Positions 38,901-52,499 are shown, counted from the first letter of the stretch. The stretch: 64,000 nt of DNA from Linepithema humile (GCF_040581485.1 NC_090134.1:19025501-19089500); one strand, 5' to 3'. Numbers and translations: made by a program. The notes: generated from the letters alone by a model not told the origin.

Positions 38901-41900
38901 CTGTTCGAATAAAAAGTCTTCCGTTGTTACTGTCGCGAGAACGCGTAATGACGCTTTCCGAAGGCAAGGAGCACAACGGGAAGTCGTTCCCTGAAGGGTC
39001 ATCCAGCGAGCAGATTTATCTCGCTGCGTTAAGAGAATGCCGTCTAGCTCTTCCGTTCCGACGGAATCGTCGATTAGTGCAATCCTTTCTTCTCAGCACT
39101 CGCTGACGGCGCAGTAATTAAACCACGTTCAGATCGCCGCGGGCGTCACCGAAGATTCGGCGCTAGGATACTGGTTAATGTACAGCTTGTAATGGGTATT
39201 TAATGTATCCTCTTGAGGTCTCGGCTAGTTGAAACAAGTCCCGGTGTTGTGCGCGCCGCTGTTGCTGTTAATATTAATTTAATGTTAATTTAATACCGTC
39301 CAAGCTTCGACAGGTTGCGCCGGATATTTGTTTCCGTTGACAACTTGCTGGCTAATCGCCACAACGCCGCGACCGCAATTCACCACGGTTGCAAATCTAC
39401 TTTAACGGAGATGTATTATTGATGTTTCATGCTGCGTACAAAGTGACATTTTCTTTATGATTAGCGAAAGTATTTCTTTATCTAATTATAATCATAAAAA
39501 AAAGTAAAAAAATTTACTTTTTGTATGTTTTACCGTTAATTTGTATTACTTTAAAACAGAATTATTCGAGTCTTTTATTCTTCAACGCTAAAATAGAAAA
39601 AAAAGGAATACTCGAGAATGATACGATTGAGACCTATTTCACCGTAATTAAGCATTAATCGAAGCTTGCTCGGAAACCGTGTTTAAAGCTTTCACCGCGC
39701 TTGATCGCTACAACATAGTGTGTCTTGTGAGAAAATAAATAACGTAGAGTACCGCAACGGCTCCTCGCAAGAGCCATATAAAATTAAACGTCTTAACGAA
39801 CGGCGGCGCAGTTCGTCCGCTCCCTCTTTCTTCCCTCTTCCGCCTTACTCTTGTTTCTCGGCAGTATATTTTCACTCGGAATCTTACGAGGCTCGTGATA
39901 AATGCGAATCGTAAAACGGCAAGAGCAGATCTGGAGACGTAATTAAGAAACGAGGAACAGTTTTGGCGTAAGAAGAGCATGGCGTGGCACATAAATCTGC
40001 TTTTCAAATTAAATTCAGCTTTACAAATCCACCGTGTCCGACGGTAAAAGTTACTCCGTGAAACGACGAACGTAAGGCAAGCCCTTTCTCTATGCTAATC
40101 ACACTTCAGAGTGTTTTTCGTGTCGCCGACGAGAGTATGAAATATGTAATTTTAGTCAGGATTATCATAATTTATTTCGCATAAATCCATATTATTCAAC
40201 TTTGACACGCGCTGTCGAAACCTCCACAAGTACGTAAAGCGGGATATAAGATTTCGAAAAAAGGAAGAAAAAGAAAAGAAAAATGTAGGTCGTTTCCGTG
40301 AAAAATATCGTATATATTTCGTGCGAAGTATACGCTTCACTAATTCCGCCATCTCAAAGTCTTGTTAGAAAAAGCCGTGCTTGCTACATTTTCTCCCCGG
40401 ATCGTTTCTAAGCGACTCTAATGTTTCATCAACCCTGATTGCATCGTCTGAGTATGGCGTCAAAGGACCGTCCATAGTTTTAACAAACTACCATACACGA
40501 GTGCTTTCCGTCCGAAAAGTAATTCAACCGCGGTGCCTAATTTCGCAGTTAAATGAAATTTCGTCCGTGTGCTTTGTTCGCGGAGTTTGCGGCGAGATGA
40601 AATACTCTGACGCCGTGCACACTGGCGAACGAAGGAAGATTGTTAATACTGATTTCGATGTTCAACGTGTGCCTTAACACACAGTAAGTGTGTGGTATGC
40701 TTCGCTAATAATTGCCAAAAGCATCAATCTCATCGATTAAGATTGGTTTCATTATGAAACGCATTGGACCAAACGACAGAGCAGAGATTGAATTATTTAA
40801 CATATAAGTACTTATCAAAGTCTGTTCATTACCTTCGTTGGTCGGTAAATCGGATTTGATTTTCCATATAAGTAAGTTAGATAATTAAACATAGTTTACA
40901 TGCGTCCATATTAAGTTACTGCACGACGCGCTTTTCAGTTTTATTAACTTAGTATTTGATATTATAATAATTATTTCATTTTTTTATTAATGTTTTTTAG
41001 TGATAAGATAAATACCAAGAAATCTATTTTTAAAAATTACATTTTATTTGCGAAGATTTCTTTTTATTCAATTATTAATTCTTGGATTTACGACAGTCAA
41101 CAATAGATTCTGACAAAGTACTTTTTATGTCATCTGTTCGATTTTCTAAGAAATAAAAAAAATTTACGAAACTTTTAGCAAAAATACATTTCTATGTTAA
41201 CACGAAAGGAGGAACGTGTTCCTTCTGTAATTGCTTTAGTGCAATGTTGCTGTATCCACCATACATTTGGTTTAAGGTACATTTTGCTGCACATAGTAGC
41301 CGAGGTAAAATGCATAATGAATATGCAAACCGACGGGGTCACTAATTGTTTGTCAACCGCGTTTTGCACATTATTTACATTTATATCGACTTTCCCTTCG
41401 GCGTTTGCCTCGGTCTTCGCGGTCCGGATTAGGCGCCGCTGCTAACTCCGAGACAAACATTTGCTTATCATTATCTGCGGATGAGTTCGTCGAAATAACA
41501 CGAAGTAGAACAACTGAGAGACCTCCGAAACGTTGTTCCGCCGAAAGCTGTTACGCACAGAATGCTCGATGTTGGTGAAACGGGGGCGCAAGTTATCTGC
41601 CGCTTTAGATACTAATTGGAGCGGTACAATTTCAACAACCCTCTTCATATCCTGGTTGATGCATTATGGTCTGCTCGCTCGTACGAATACTTATGACAAT
41701 GCGATATACGTGATTACTTCTAACAATGCCGTACGACGCATACGCGCGCGGCCGTCGCGTAGCTATTGACCGTCGACATCAGTTACGTGTATAGATATAG
41801 GAATTTCGACACACATGCCAGCTCGTCCGATGATTGACCTATTGTATTAACCAAGTACTAACTGACGGAATTACCGTGCTGTTTGCACGAGAATCTATGC

Positions 41901-44900
41901 CAGATTCATATACGTTCCGCTGATGATGCACCGCTAATCGAACCTATGTTAACTCATCGAAACAATCGCGGAAGATCGCATTGCTGTATCGCGGTGGAAA
42001 AAAATTATTTGCTATGAAAAGTCTTTCCGGATGGATTCATTAAAAGAAAATATAATTTATGAATTTTATTTTTAATTTTTCACTTTATCGCTAATTCTTT
42101 TTTTTTTGTGCTTAATTTTATAACTATTTTATGAACTTTAATATTGGATTATATGCTTCAGTTGATAAAATCAGTGTTATTTAGAAAGAATAAAAAATTA
42201 TTTAGAATTGGAATATTTCACGGACAAATAGATACGCATCTGTTGATTTTTGTTAATCGGCTGGTATTGATTTTGTATTCGTTGCTTTCATACTCATCGG
42301 ATCCGATTTGTGAACCGTCGTTGCGATATTCTTATTACTATTGAAATTTAGTTTAATTATAAAAAATGTACATTGCATTGCAGAGATAAAATAAAAAAAA
42401 ATTGCATTATCCAGCGATCGTGAAATGGAAACGTATGATCACGGTGTCATGTAATAGTCTATCGACTATCGACTTTCCGATTGAATGCGTGCCTATAGCT
42501 ACTGTACTAATGCATCACCACTGGCAACATCGCGATATGATGCACGCTGGAACTGTCATTAAATTTATTAATTTCTATATAATGAACTGCGCCGCGTATA
42601 TAATACTCGACAGCGTAATAATTACATTTGCGATGGAAATTATTGCCTGGCAACGGAAAGTTTCCTCCTAACTGCGCTTTATATGCTATATGAAGATAAT
42701 AATAATGGAAATAATTACACAGCACTGAACTTTACATCGATTATCGAATACTGTGACTGTATTTATGTGTCGCATGAATGTGTGAGGATATTAGAGAAGT
42801 GCTTAGAGGTACTTACGCTTTTACTGGCCGCTGATCTTCCGTCATGCTGTTGAGCTTATTTTATGAGAATTATTTTTTTTCTGATTTATGCTTTATTAAT
42901 AATTTTCGTTGAACGATATATTTTTTCGCTTCAAGTTTTGTTTCAAAATTACTACAATAGAAATCACTACAATAAGAAATCATATGCATTTGCAAGTACA
43001 GAGATATACACGTAGAATACAAACCCCTTGTGTTTAAAAAGTCAAAGAGGTGTTGTGGTCCAAGTTGAAGTCGCGACAAGTGAAATTTAACGAGCTGAGT
43101 GACCGGCTCGAGTTACAAAGCAGCGAAAAGGAACGCGTGAAAGAATCTTCGCGCCATAAAGGAAGGTAATTAGCGTCCGTTGACTCGAGTATTAATTAAA
43201 ATTGCTCTCTGAAAACGCGACGTTAGCGGTAACCAAGAGCAAAGAAAGATCGCGGTAATATTACAAAAATTCGCAATTGCCAAGCGGCATGAGAATACAC
43301 TTAATCAAGAATAGGTAACGTAGGTCGTTTATTCACAATCCGTCATTCGCTATCGAGTCAGCTTTTTTTTCATTCTTTTATTAAATGCGTACAATGGCGA
43401 AATAAAATTCTCTGACGCGATCCGCAACGCTAATTCGGCGAAAATGTACAGACTTATGAAAAAGGTTTTGATCGGGGAAAACGCTGAGTAACACTTAATC
43501 TATATTTTTGTTCGATATTCAATTTTCCTTGCCTCTTAGGCGCGCACATATATCGGCTTCTATAAAAAACGCATTCCGTGTATGCATCATACGTGAAATC
43601 CTCGAAATACAATGAATTTCGGCGTCATTACAAGCTAGGTGAAAGACTGGCACTGAAGTATTCTTACGATTACGCTTCTAACACAGTATATATACAGCAA
43701 CTATATAGGACCGTTTGTTTGTGCACGCCGGCGCCGATTGTTAACGCCAATTATATCGGCGATCGGACGCGCTCCGATTACATGGTCCCGTTGACAAAAG
43801 AAAATTCGGTCACGAACGCTAATGGCGGCTAGGACATCACTGGGGATATCGAAACCATTATAACGTTCTCGTGAATGGTCCTGAAGAAGCGAGGTACACT
43901 TCCGGCACAACAATACTGCCAAGCTCAGAGACACAATGCATGCCCCTTTACGGCGATAAAACGAAACAGTCTCGGGATCGTCCCGGCGCATCGTGTTCGA
44001 ATCCCCAAGAGCTAATGCACTTTCGAACAATGCGTTTTTACTGGCGGACTGTAACGAGGATAAAATCCGCCTCGAAGTCGGGCCATTATAAGTTCGGCGA
44101 ATAAACCTTGCCTCCCCTCTTTCCGTGGGAACGTTGCACCATCGCGAGCCCGGAAAAAAACCGCGTTATATTTACGTACCTTGCATGAAAGCCATCCTTT
44201 CGCCGCGCGCAAATTTCCAAGTTTGAGATTCTATACGTTCCGCAGGCCGTCAGCGCGTCTATCCTTACTTCCGAAGTTGAGCGAGTTTTATCGTCTGATA
44301 TGTACAAGGCGCGCGTACCGTCTATTTACCGGATCGTTCTCCCTCGTATTTATATTATCCGAGATTTGTTTTCCAATCTTCTAAAGTTACAATGTTTTAA
44401 CACAATTTCTCGCAGTAACATTCAATATCACAAAATTATGATCAATCTAAAATCTTGATATTATTTTTAATGAATTTTTCAGAAATTTTTAAGGAATATT
44501 GAAGCAAATGAACGTAGCAATTCAACCTTTTACATTCTGATATTTACACGAGTAAAAATTTATATAATTTCTTTAAATGTTTATTCTTGTTAAAATAATC
44601 CGTATTCACCTATGAAAGTTTTCACATTTTATTGAGCGAAATTTTATCATTAAAGCATTACCTTGATATCCGTAATAGCTTCTTCGTGTGTGTGTTTTGT
44701 AATTAATAAAATTCTAGTTTTATAGAAGCCTCCAGTACTCGTTTCACGTGCGCGACAATCAATAAACCAATAACAAGATTACGGAATATGTACTCGAGAG
44801 TAGTTGCAGTCGAGACATTGTTGACAGTCGCAACGAGCAGGAGCGATCGCTCGGTCTACCGAGCGCATTTAATAATTGAGTGACTGCAATAACGGATACG

Positions 44901-46161
44901 CGGCGTTCGTGTTCGAGGCTTTTTAATGGAAACGGTAGACACGGCGGTTAATTTTACTATAAATGAGACTCCTCTGATATATACTGTGCGACAGTGCATG
45001 TTTTTTTTCCACTTGATGCTTCCATGAATTCTGCGTATCATCAATACGCAACTCTGCAAGGTTGTTCGTTTAACTCTGAAAATTGTTTTAATTTTTTAGT
45101 TCTCAAAGTGTTTAGTTCATCGAACACAATGCGCGTAAATGCTTTCTCCGAAATTTTCTTAATATTAGAAAATATTGTCTTCTCTCAAAGCAAATTCGGT
45201 GACAATGCGTTCTTGCCGTTGCATTCTTTGTTTGCGAATATGAGGAATTTCCAGGATTGTTTGTTGAATCATTTTTGAGTCATGTATTATATTAGAACGG
45301 TTATCTTCCACCTTTGCGAGAACGCTCTTTCTTCGTAGAATTCTCTTTTATTCTTGAAACGTGAGTAAAGATTCCAGACGGCGAAAACGAAGACTCGCGA
45401 CTCTTTACCGGAACAGAAAAGACTTCGTACTTGTTTTCGTAGTGGAGCAAGATTTCAGACGTTGTCTTTTTTCGGAAAATGGACAACGACCTTGAAAGTA
45501 TCGCGAGAGTTCCAATTTCGGCAAGTCTTAATACTTAAAAAGTAGTGCAGACCAACTTTTGTCTATTGATTACAACAGAAGAACCAGTGAATGAGCGATT
45601 AAAAATGTTGTAGAGCAATTGAACTTTTTTTCTATAATCAATTATTTTTCTCAATATATATATATTAAATTTAATTTAATTTTGTGCTTAGGTATTTGAC
45701 TAAATTTTTGTCTATATTTTTCAAAAATATGATTTTATTTTATATTTGATCGCACAGAACTAAATATATATTCACTGGTTGTCATCAGTAATCTATCATT
45801 CATCCATATATTTTTTTATATATTAACATTCCTCATTTTTCTTTATATATATTAACATTCTACATTAACATTCGTCTTAGCTCATGTCTTCGAGACGACG
45901 GTGTGACAATCGGATTTGTCGTAACTCGGATGCGTCCCAATCAGCCTAACGTTCTAACGACGTAAAACGGGAGAAACGCGACGGAAACTCATGAGATTCC
46001 GTTACTTTCGCGAGGCAGCCGCGTCGAATGCGCGTCGCGGCGAATTGAATCCCCGGAGACAAAATCGCGAAACAGAATCACCGCTCGATGGTCTCGCGAG
46101 AGTGTAGTTAGACGACCGCGCTTAAGTTCGCGCGCATTCAACCCGGAGTGCAGAGCGTCGG
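32961..46161. other. Long non-coding stretch between the two genes
   Basis: No supportable exon. The part next to 46161 should include the 3' UTR of the dpr gene: AATAAA on the minus strand occurs at 45734-45739, about 420 bases past the stop, and is a candidate polyadenylation signal. The rest is intergenic or intronic, and I see nothing else definite in it. Confidence 0.5.
45818..45873. repeat. Short tandem repeat with TATTAACATTC core
   Basis: Two exact copies of ATATATTAACATTC (45818-45831 and 45847-45860) and a third shorter copy, CATTAACATTC, ending at 45873. The unit spacing shrinks from 29 to 13 bases. It lies in the presumed 3' flank of the dpr gene. Confidence 0.85.
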
Positions 46162-46253
46162 CTAGAATATCATCCAAAGAAGTAGGACGACCGGAAGCAA
46201 CGTCGCGGCCATTCTGTCGCCGCTGCCGTGATGCATTGCCGCTGGGTGTTCTT
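46162..46253 (-). CDS. dpr last exon: C-terminal GPI-anchor-like tail
   Basis: The exon starts after CGTTTGTTTCAG and ends at TAG (46164-46162). It encodes EEHPAAMHHGSGDRM and then a hydrophobic tail ending LLLWMIF. The small residues GSG before the tail suit a GPI omega site. No residues follow the hydrophobic segment, which argues against an ordinary transmembrane protein with a cytoplasmic domain. Confidence 0.94.
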
Positions 46254-49027
46254 CTGAAACAAACGCCACGCTATAATGCCGTTTCGCTCGGGCGGCTCTT
46301 AGCAGGTAGTATTTAGAGCGACGACGCCTTCGCGAGCTCGAGGACGAGCTCTCGCTTTGGGCGCCGTTGTCGCCACCCCATTCGATCAGTTGCAAGTTAA
46401 GCATTTTCGGTGAGACGTTCCTTTCTGTGCACTCGAAGAAATGGTTTAATACTTTAGAAGATGTTCTCGAATAATTCAATACCGCAATCAAATAATTGAT
46501 GGTGCAAAGGCTTGCGTTTGAATAATTGACGATTGCAATTGCAAATTATTTATCATAAATGAACTAAATTATGTATCGTGACATATAATATAAATGCTTA
46601 GTAGTGTAATTTTTAATGTTGATTGACTATCCACAATATAAAAATCACAAAGAAAAATATTTTTGATTAAACTTTTTTGTACTCACAATATGTTATTGAC
46701 TACTGAATTATAAATGATATTTCCGTGATAAATTTCATTACTTTTTTCAAAGAACGCGGCTTTACATTGTTGCAAAATATACGATATACGATGAAAAAGA
46801 TCAGTCATCGCGATTTGTTACTAAACGTCCGAGTGTATTTGCTTGTTCAAAATTACTTATAGGTCTTTTAGCGAGTTTCCTTTGGATTTCAAGAATGTCT
46901 CACTCGAGTCTAAACCGTTCAGATGCCTGCACGTAGCTCTCGTCGTAAGCGAAATTGGCATTTTTCCTTTACCATTGACTATGTGGACCCGTACGCTGTT
47001 AGGATGAGTGTTATTGGGCGAGCACGTGTAAAGGCCGGAGTCCCTCTCGATCGCCTTCTGAATGAGTAAACGGCTCGAAGTCACGGGTCCCTTTTCCGTT
47101 ACCAGACTGATGCCACCTCTCGGCGAGTCGAAGTTAATCGCCTGCGAAAGAAAGAGTATAAAAAGCACGTCGAGTTACTTGCCTCTGACGTGACCAGGTA
47201 CGGATGGTGCCACTCTGCGGGAAAGGAGGGAGGACGAAGTGTCGACGGGACGTGTTCGTTGCAATGACAGAAATCCTCTTTTCCCAGGACTTTTCCTAGA
47301 CGCGGTAATACTCATTTTCTGACCTCACCGCTAAAATACGTAGTTGTGTCACAAAACCGTAATTATGAAAATATCGAGAACACTGAGACTTACGCAATAT
47401 GCTTCAAGTATCACATTGTGTTTTAATTTTATCTTAGATATTTAATAGTTACAACAATCGTTAAGCAGTGAGAAAACATTTATTGATTAGAATAATAGAA
47501 TTTTATTACATAAGGATTAAGAATTTAATTTCGGGAACACGTTATTTTTATTGATTTTTGTTCAAAAATACACTCTATTGTTGCAACAGTTTTATTTTTA
47601 AATTTCACCGATTTTATTATGAAGGAAGTAATTGATAATTGATGAATTAATTTGCTACATAAACTATGTATATTATTATTTTATAGGCTTTATAAAATAG
47701 TAGAATTCGTTATATCACTGAATTAATTATGTTTAATTAATACATAATTACGGTTACGCTTATTCGATGTAGGGATACATGCGGATATTGATAAAAAAAT
47801 ACTAATAATAATTTTTAAAATAATCGCACAATATTTTATACGAACATCCGAAATAAATATTAATAACTAAGTTGAAATAGTTTAAACAAAAACTATTAGT
47901 ACAAATAATTCGAGAATTTTAATTAAAATGGCATTACATTTGTCGCGACTTCTTCTTTATTTACTTTGATATTTATCGTTGAAGACAATCGTGATGTAAG
48001 CACGAATAATTAGCCAACTCGAAAGTTAATTGCTCGCAGAACACCGAAACAAGAGTCTCGTCTGTCTCTGACGTGACTAGATGAGGTTTAAGGTACTCTG
48101 TGGGAAGAGGTAAAAGTGGCGACTGTAGGTGCCTCCCTTGAGTGGCAGAAAGCATTTCGAAACAAGTTTCCCAAAAGTACAACTTAAAACGACGTCTATA
48201 TAACCGTCGCGGTTATTGCAATTGTATGCGCGTTCAGTGAAATAAGAATGATTGTGGAACTTTTAAACTGAAATGAAACCGACGTGACGATTGCGAGGAT
48301 ATTTGTCTGCTTATTATAATTTACGCGAGTAGTGCAAGATATATATATCAACTTTTGCAATGCGTCTAAATAAATGATTCGTCTCGCGGCGCTGAATAAG
48401 AAACTCTATTATTATGAAAATAATTATATCGCCGTGGCGCGATGAGAATAGCTGCTCTACTCCGCGAATAAAACAGGTTGTCGCCGTGAACACGCAAATC
48501 CTTTAATTGTGACTCCGTTGCGCGTCGTTCGAGCAGAAATACATCATCTCTCGTTGAGTGCGGAGAAAGCAAGCCGCTGTCGGCCTCTTCTATAAATATC
48601 GCGCGCTTTGCAACTCGAAGGAACGAAAGCACGCCACCAACGATAATCGATATACACGCGATACCGATGGAAATACACAGCTGCAGACTTTTTTCAACGA
48701 TCACGAGAAACATGAAAAATGTTTCTGTTTGTATTGTTGCCCGGGTTGTCGGTCCCGTTCGCTGACCAGAGCGTCAACTTTGAAATTCAGATAGATTTCG
48801 GTCGAAGGCGCCTTCGTAACACGAGTTTTGAACGCGGCGTAGTAGACAACTTTTAAGAAGCGACAGAGATGCCATTTGCAGGTGATAAAATATGCTCACT
48901 TGGTGATTATGACTCCAAATAATTGTCGATGGCGGCTCAGGCGTGTGTCTCACGTAACACGTTAAGTTTATCGTGCTGTCTTTGTTGATGAACAGATCTG
49001 GCCCGCCGGCTATTTCCGTCACGGGTT
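46162..49027 (-). CDS. dpr-family gene (defective proboscis extension response), 3' half
   Basis: Dpr proteins are neuronal cell-surface proteins with two Ig domains. They bind DIP partners and help specify synaptic connections. The exons seen, in transcript order, are 49027-48900, 47141-46973 and 46253-46162, with phases that join exactly (129 codons including the stop). Family signatures are EIAGGPDLFINKDSTINLTC, PEPP before the Ig tryptophan, INFDSPRGGISLVTEKG, DSGLYTCSPNN and VRVHIVNG followed by EEHPAAMHHG. The C-terminus is a hydrophobic stretch of about 16 residues with no cytoplasmic tail, fitting a GPI anchor. The first exon shown enters in phase 1, so the first Ig domain and signal peptide are upstream. 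They were not found before 64000 and are probably beyond the window. The paralogue is not certain; the EIAGGPDLFIN and HPAAMHHG wording feels closest to dpr8/dpr21-like members, from memory only. Confidence 0.95.
46973..47141 (-). CDS. dpr exon: second half of second Ig domain
   Basis: This 169-base exon lies between CTTTCTTTCGCAG and GTAAAG, phase 0 in and phase 1 out. It encodes AINFDSPRGGISLVTEKG, then SSRLLIQKAIERDSGLYTC with the F-strand cysteine that closes the Ig disulfide, and SVRVHIVNG. It follows the previous exon after an intron of about 1.76 kb, which contains a diverged copy of this exon's upstream boundary. Confidence 0.96.
47126..47275 (-). repeat. Duplicated segment, copy A (dpr intron end and exon start)
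   Basis: On the minus strand this holds CCCGCAGAGTGG, then CTGGTCACGTCAGAG, then the real acceptor of the Ig2 second-half exon. Copy B lies about 0.9 kb upstream in transcript direction, with the same order of landmarks. Read in the frame shared with copy B it gives FPAEWHHPYLVTSE. Confidence 0.7.
48015..48175 (-). repeat. Duplicated segment, copy B (within dpr intron)
   Basis: On the minus strand this holds CCCACAGAGTACC, then CTAGTCACGTCAGAG, then GAGCAATTAACTTTCGAG, which parallels the real exon start GGCGATTAACTTCGAC. The shared frame gives LPTEYLKPHLVTSE and stays open from about 48182 to 47973. It is either a decayed exon duplication or a regulatory or alternative segment; the function is unknown. 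Confidence 0.65.
48900..49027 (-). CDS. dpr exon: first half of second Ig domain
   Basis: This 128-base exon lies between TTTTTATTGCAG and GTGAGC, phase 1 in and phase 0 out. It carries EIAGGPDLFINKDST, the B-strand cysteine in INLTC, and the C-strand tryptophan in TIIWSHNHQ, which are the expected landmarks of Dpr Ig2. Family members usually read FWYHN where this one has IIWSHN. Confidence 0.95.
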
Positions 49028-52000
49028 CTGCAATAAAAAGAGAGGGAGCGTGTATATTTTTAATTTGCAGGCTTTGTTATTTTTTTGAGAAAAAATATAT
49101 ACTTTTGTAAAAACTTTATTTTACTCATAAAACGCTGCAAACGTTTCTTGATTTTATATCAAACACAAATGTTTGCAGTGGAGATGCGTTAATGTTTCCT
49201 CTTAAAAATACGAACAGAAATCAACAATTGAATCCCTTTATAATTTTTGCTGTTCCTGGAAGTCCGAGATTGTTTTTTTATCATATCCGCATTCTTTATC
49301 TAGCATTATTCCGGACGAGCGTTTCAAAGGAGAGTAAAAAGTTCGGTTTGGCAGAACCGAAATGAAATGCAATAACCACGCGGCGAAGAACGGTCGCCCG
49401 GCATTATATCCACATTATTTCGCGGAAAACAGGTTCTCCCGCAGAAAGTACGGATGGAATCAATTCCGGATGACCGGGGGTTTCCATCCGAAAGAATCGC
49501 TTTGTATGCGATTCGGGGAGGAATCATTGAACCACGAGAGAGAGATATATTGATCCTTTTGAAGCGTCCCATTCTCGAACCGGTTAGAAATACTCCATAC
49601 ATCGATATCTCCGTCCGCCGCGGCCGTATCTCGAGGCGTTAAGAGCCCGCTTAATTTCCGCGAAGGCAATACCGCGCGATACGGCGGCGTGTCCGGAATT
49701 TTTGTCCCGCGCTCGTAAGAATCAATGACCGTGCCGAGAACGTAACGTCGTGCGGAAACGCGTTTTATCCCTCCCCCTTTCCTCCTCGCCCTCCCGCCTG
49801 TGTTGCCATTAAATCTTGTTGCTGGAAATACCATTACGGTGAATCTCCGCATCCGCGCCACAGAATCGTTACAGTCCGTCGGCCGAGATTCTCCAAGTTT
49901 CTCGGATTCCCATTGGTGGATCTCAATTATCCGACAAACCAGTTTCAAGACTTCCTCCGCCGCTCGCTGACCAACTTGGGTGGTCTGCTGCGGCACAAGA
50001 CGATCTTCATTTCCTTCCCGGGAATACGAAAAGCGAGGGCAAGTATCGCGGATGACGATCGTTCGCGTGCGGCAACGGCTAATTATCGTTTCACAAGCGA
50101 GGTTCGACTTCCTTTCGTCGTTCGCTTGCAGCGCCGACATTTATTCTCATCCCCCGGCGTCGGCGACTGTCTAACTTCTCGATAGAATGAAATATGAGCG
50201 GATTAAACGGTTTACGTCGCCAAGAGTTTCTTCTCGTTGTCGTGGCGCGTTATTTTACGTAACAACGTTTCGCGGTACGTGTACCATTCGATGGTTTGTA
50301 TTGCGCGCAGTTTGTAAGCTTACGAAGCGAGATATCGTTAAACGAAATCGCTCGTACGACATCCATTCCGGAGCTTTGCGCGTTTATCGCAACAAAGATG
50401 ATTCTTTCCTCTCCGCGTTCGCTCAAGTTGCTTTCTAACTTTCTTAATTTCATCAAAATCTAGGCTATACGTTATATGACGTATTTTTAAGATATGGATT
50501 CTCTTCAACATAGATGTTTGGTTTGCTTGTGAAACAAGATTACGCTTTGCATTTTTAGCTTTACAATTAAATAAATGACGATTCTCTGGAGCATATTTTT
50601 TTTCGGCATATTACTCGTACAATATTGCCGCCACTTGACAAAGTTGCGGGTCGCAGAGACCGCGGATTCTTCTTACCGCTTGGAAGTCGGAGAGAGCATG
50701 AGCGTCGTTAAGATACGACGTTAACGAGAACACAAGAAGTGCTCGTTGTTACTTGCAAGAAAGAACGTTTTTGCGATGCTAACGACATCATGCTGAAATG
50801 AAGATCTTACGGTTTCTGGAATTCCCGTTGACGCGCGCTGCTCGATTGTACGACAACCACCTACTAAGCGGGATCCCGCGCATTCGTCAGTGGACACCGC
50901 CTCTGATCCGCCTTCTAGAAACGAGAGCGCTTCAATTTCTCCCCGGAGATATGTATGTTCATGGACGACTAAGCGAATACTCCTTGCAAGCATTCTGCCG
51001 AAGAGGGACGCATATCGTTCGTTTTACGACGCGCCGAAGGTATCTCGAGAATTCAACGACTCTTTGTGAACAGTGAGCGCCTATTAAGAGAAACGATCAG
51101 TTATTTAGTCCGCATTGTCCAGTTGAGCTCTAGCCTCGCCAGGAATTCAGCCGTTGATTTTCATCCTTCGTTGATTATCGCCAGAGAATTTGAACGTAAA
51201 AAGAAAAAATAGCGACAATCAATCATTCTCATCGTTATTTTTTAGTTACCGGTTTTTCAAATTCTCAATTGAAGTAAAATCTTGCGAGTGCAATGAATTT
51301 TTACAACTCTTGTTTAAGTCTTCTGTTTTTATAAAATTAAATGTCTCAGGAGTCGTTAAATTGTATACAAATACATAATACATAAAAATTTTTAAAGACA
51401 AAGTTAATTCGACAATAATTCTTACACTCTATATTTGACATTAACTTATGCTACGTAATTACTTTATGTCTGCAGCATGATTGCCAAAGGATATTCTTCT
51501 TCAGCTCCATTTCTCTCATTTGCTCAATTAAGTAAACTGCGGTTTATCAGCGTAAATGTATTCATAAAGCATTATGCATAAAGTATATCTTATATTCGAC
51601 GTTGAGAGCGTTCTTGAGCTTTAGATGTAAGATCTTAGATCCATTCTCGGCACCTCTTTGCTTTCTACCCGTAAAGTATATACATCGGCGAAATACTCCT
51701 AAATTTAGGAAAGATGAAAATTGAATCGGTTGGCTTGCTTTTAACCGGGCTATCGACCCCTCTTCTTTGACTGATTACCGTTGTCTCACCCCTTAGATAG
51801 AAGGCCAGTAGAAATAAATCGAGGGCGGACCGCGTACGTGGCCCGACCGCGACTCCGTCCGCAATTGAATCACCACTCCGCCGCTATTGCCGCAAAAAAA
51901 AAAAAGACTAACAAGCGGGGGAGATAGTAAATCGACACTCCCTCTGCGAAATACGTTCGGACCGAAGCTTCCTCCCTCCGAACAGAAAATTGCCGGTCAT

Positions 52001-52499
52001 TTGATACTACTATCGTTTCTGTATCGTTACCAGATGGCTTGTTATTCTTTGGTATCGGTTAGAAAAAGACGCCCGTTCACTTTCGCGACCCTGAAATCAA
52101 AGTGCGACAAGCTTCAAAGTCGATATACGTTTTCATATCTTAATTCCGTAACTTCGCTCTTACTTAGGTTAGGTTGAACGTGTTGCAGATATTATCGTAA
52201 CATCGTTTTACATAGATCGCGTCTATCGTTTTACAGACGGACAATATAGTTCACCGTAATCGCTCTATTTCCTTCAATACTAATCTTCCTGGCCGGCGTA
52301 AAACACGACCGCTCGATAAATCACGTTGTTGCAACGAGACGACTGCGTTTCAGGAACACGGGCTATTTTTCGTGGCGCCATTCGAGATCGGTGTCCATAC
52401 GTTCATACTGATCAGGAACATTAACCTGACAGACATACGCAGCTGACAGTATCGGGGATAAGTTAGCGGCGGGACAAGCTCGGTACGCGTGTGTGCAAC
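49028..52499. other. Presumed dpr intron, non-coding
   Basis: It lies upstream of the Ig2 exon and should be intron if the Ig1 exon is further right. It holds an unusually long minus-strand open frame (49460-50140, 226 codons) with no recognised domain; see the findings. Otherwise nothing definite. Confidence 0.55.

Noticed and set aside
43995..44004. GTTCGAATCC matches a tRNA B-box
   Set aside because: No A-box at the right distance and no cloverleaf stems could be formed around it.
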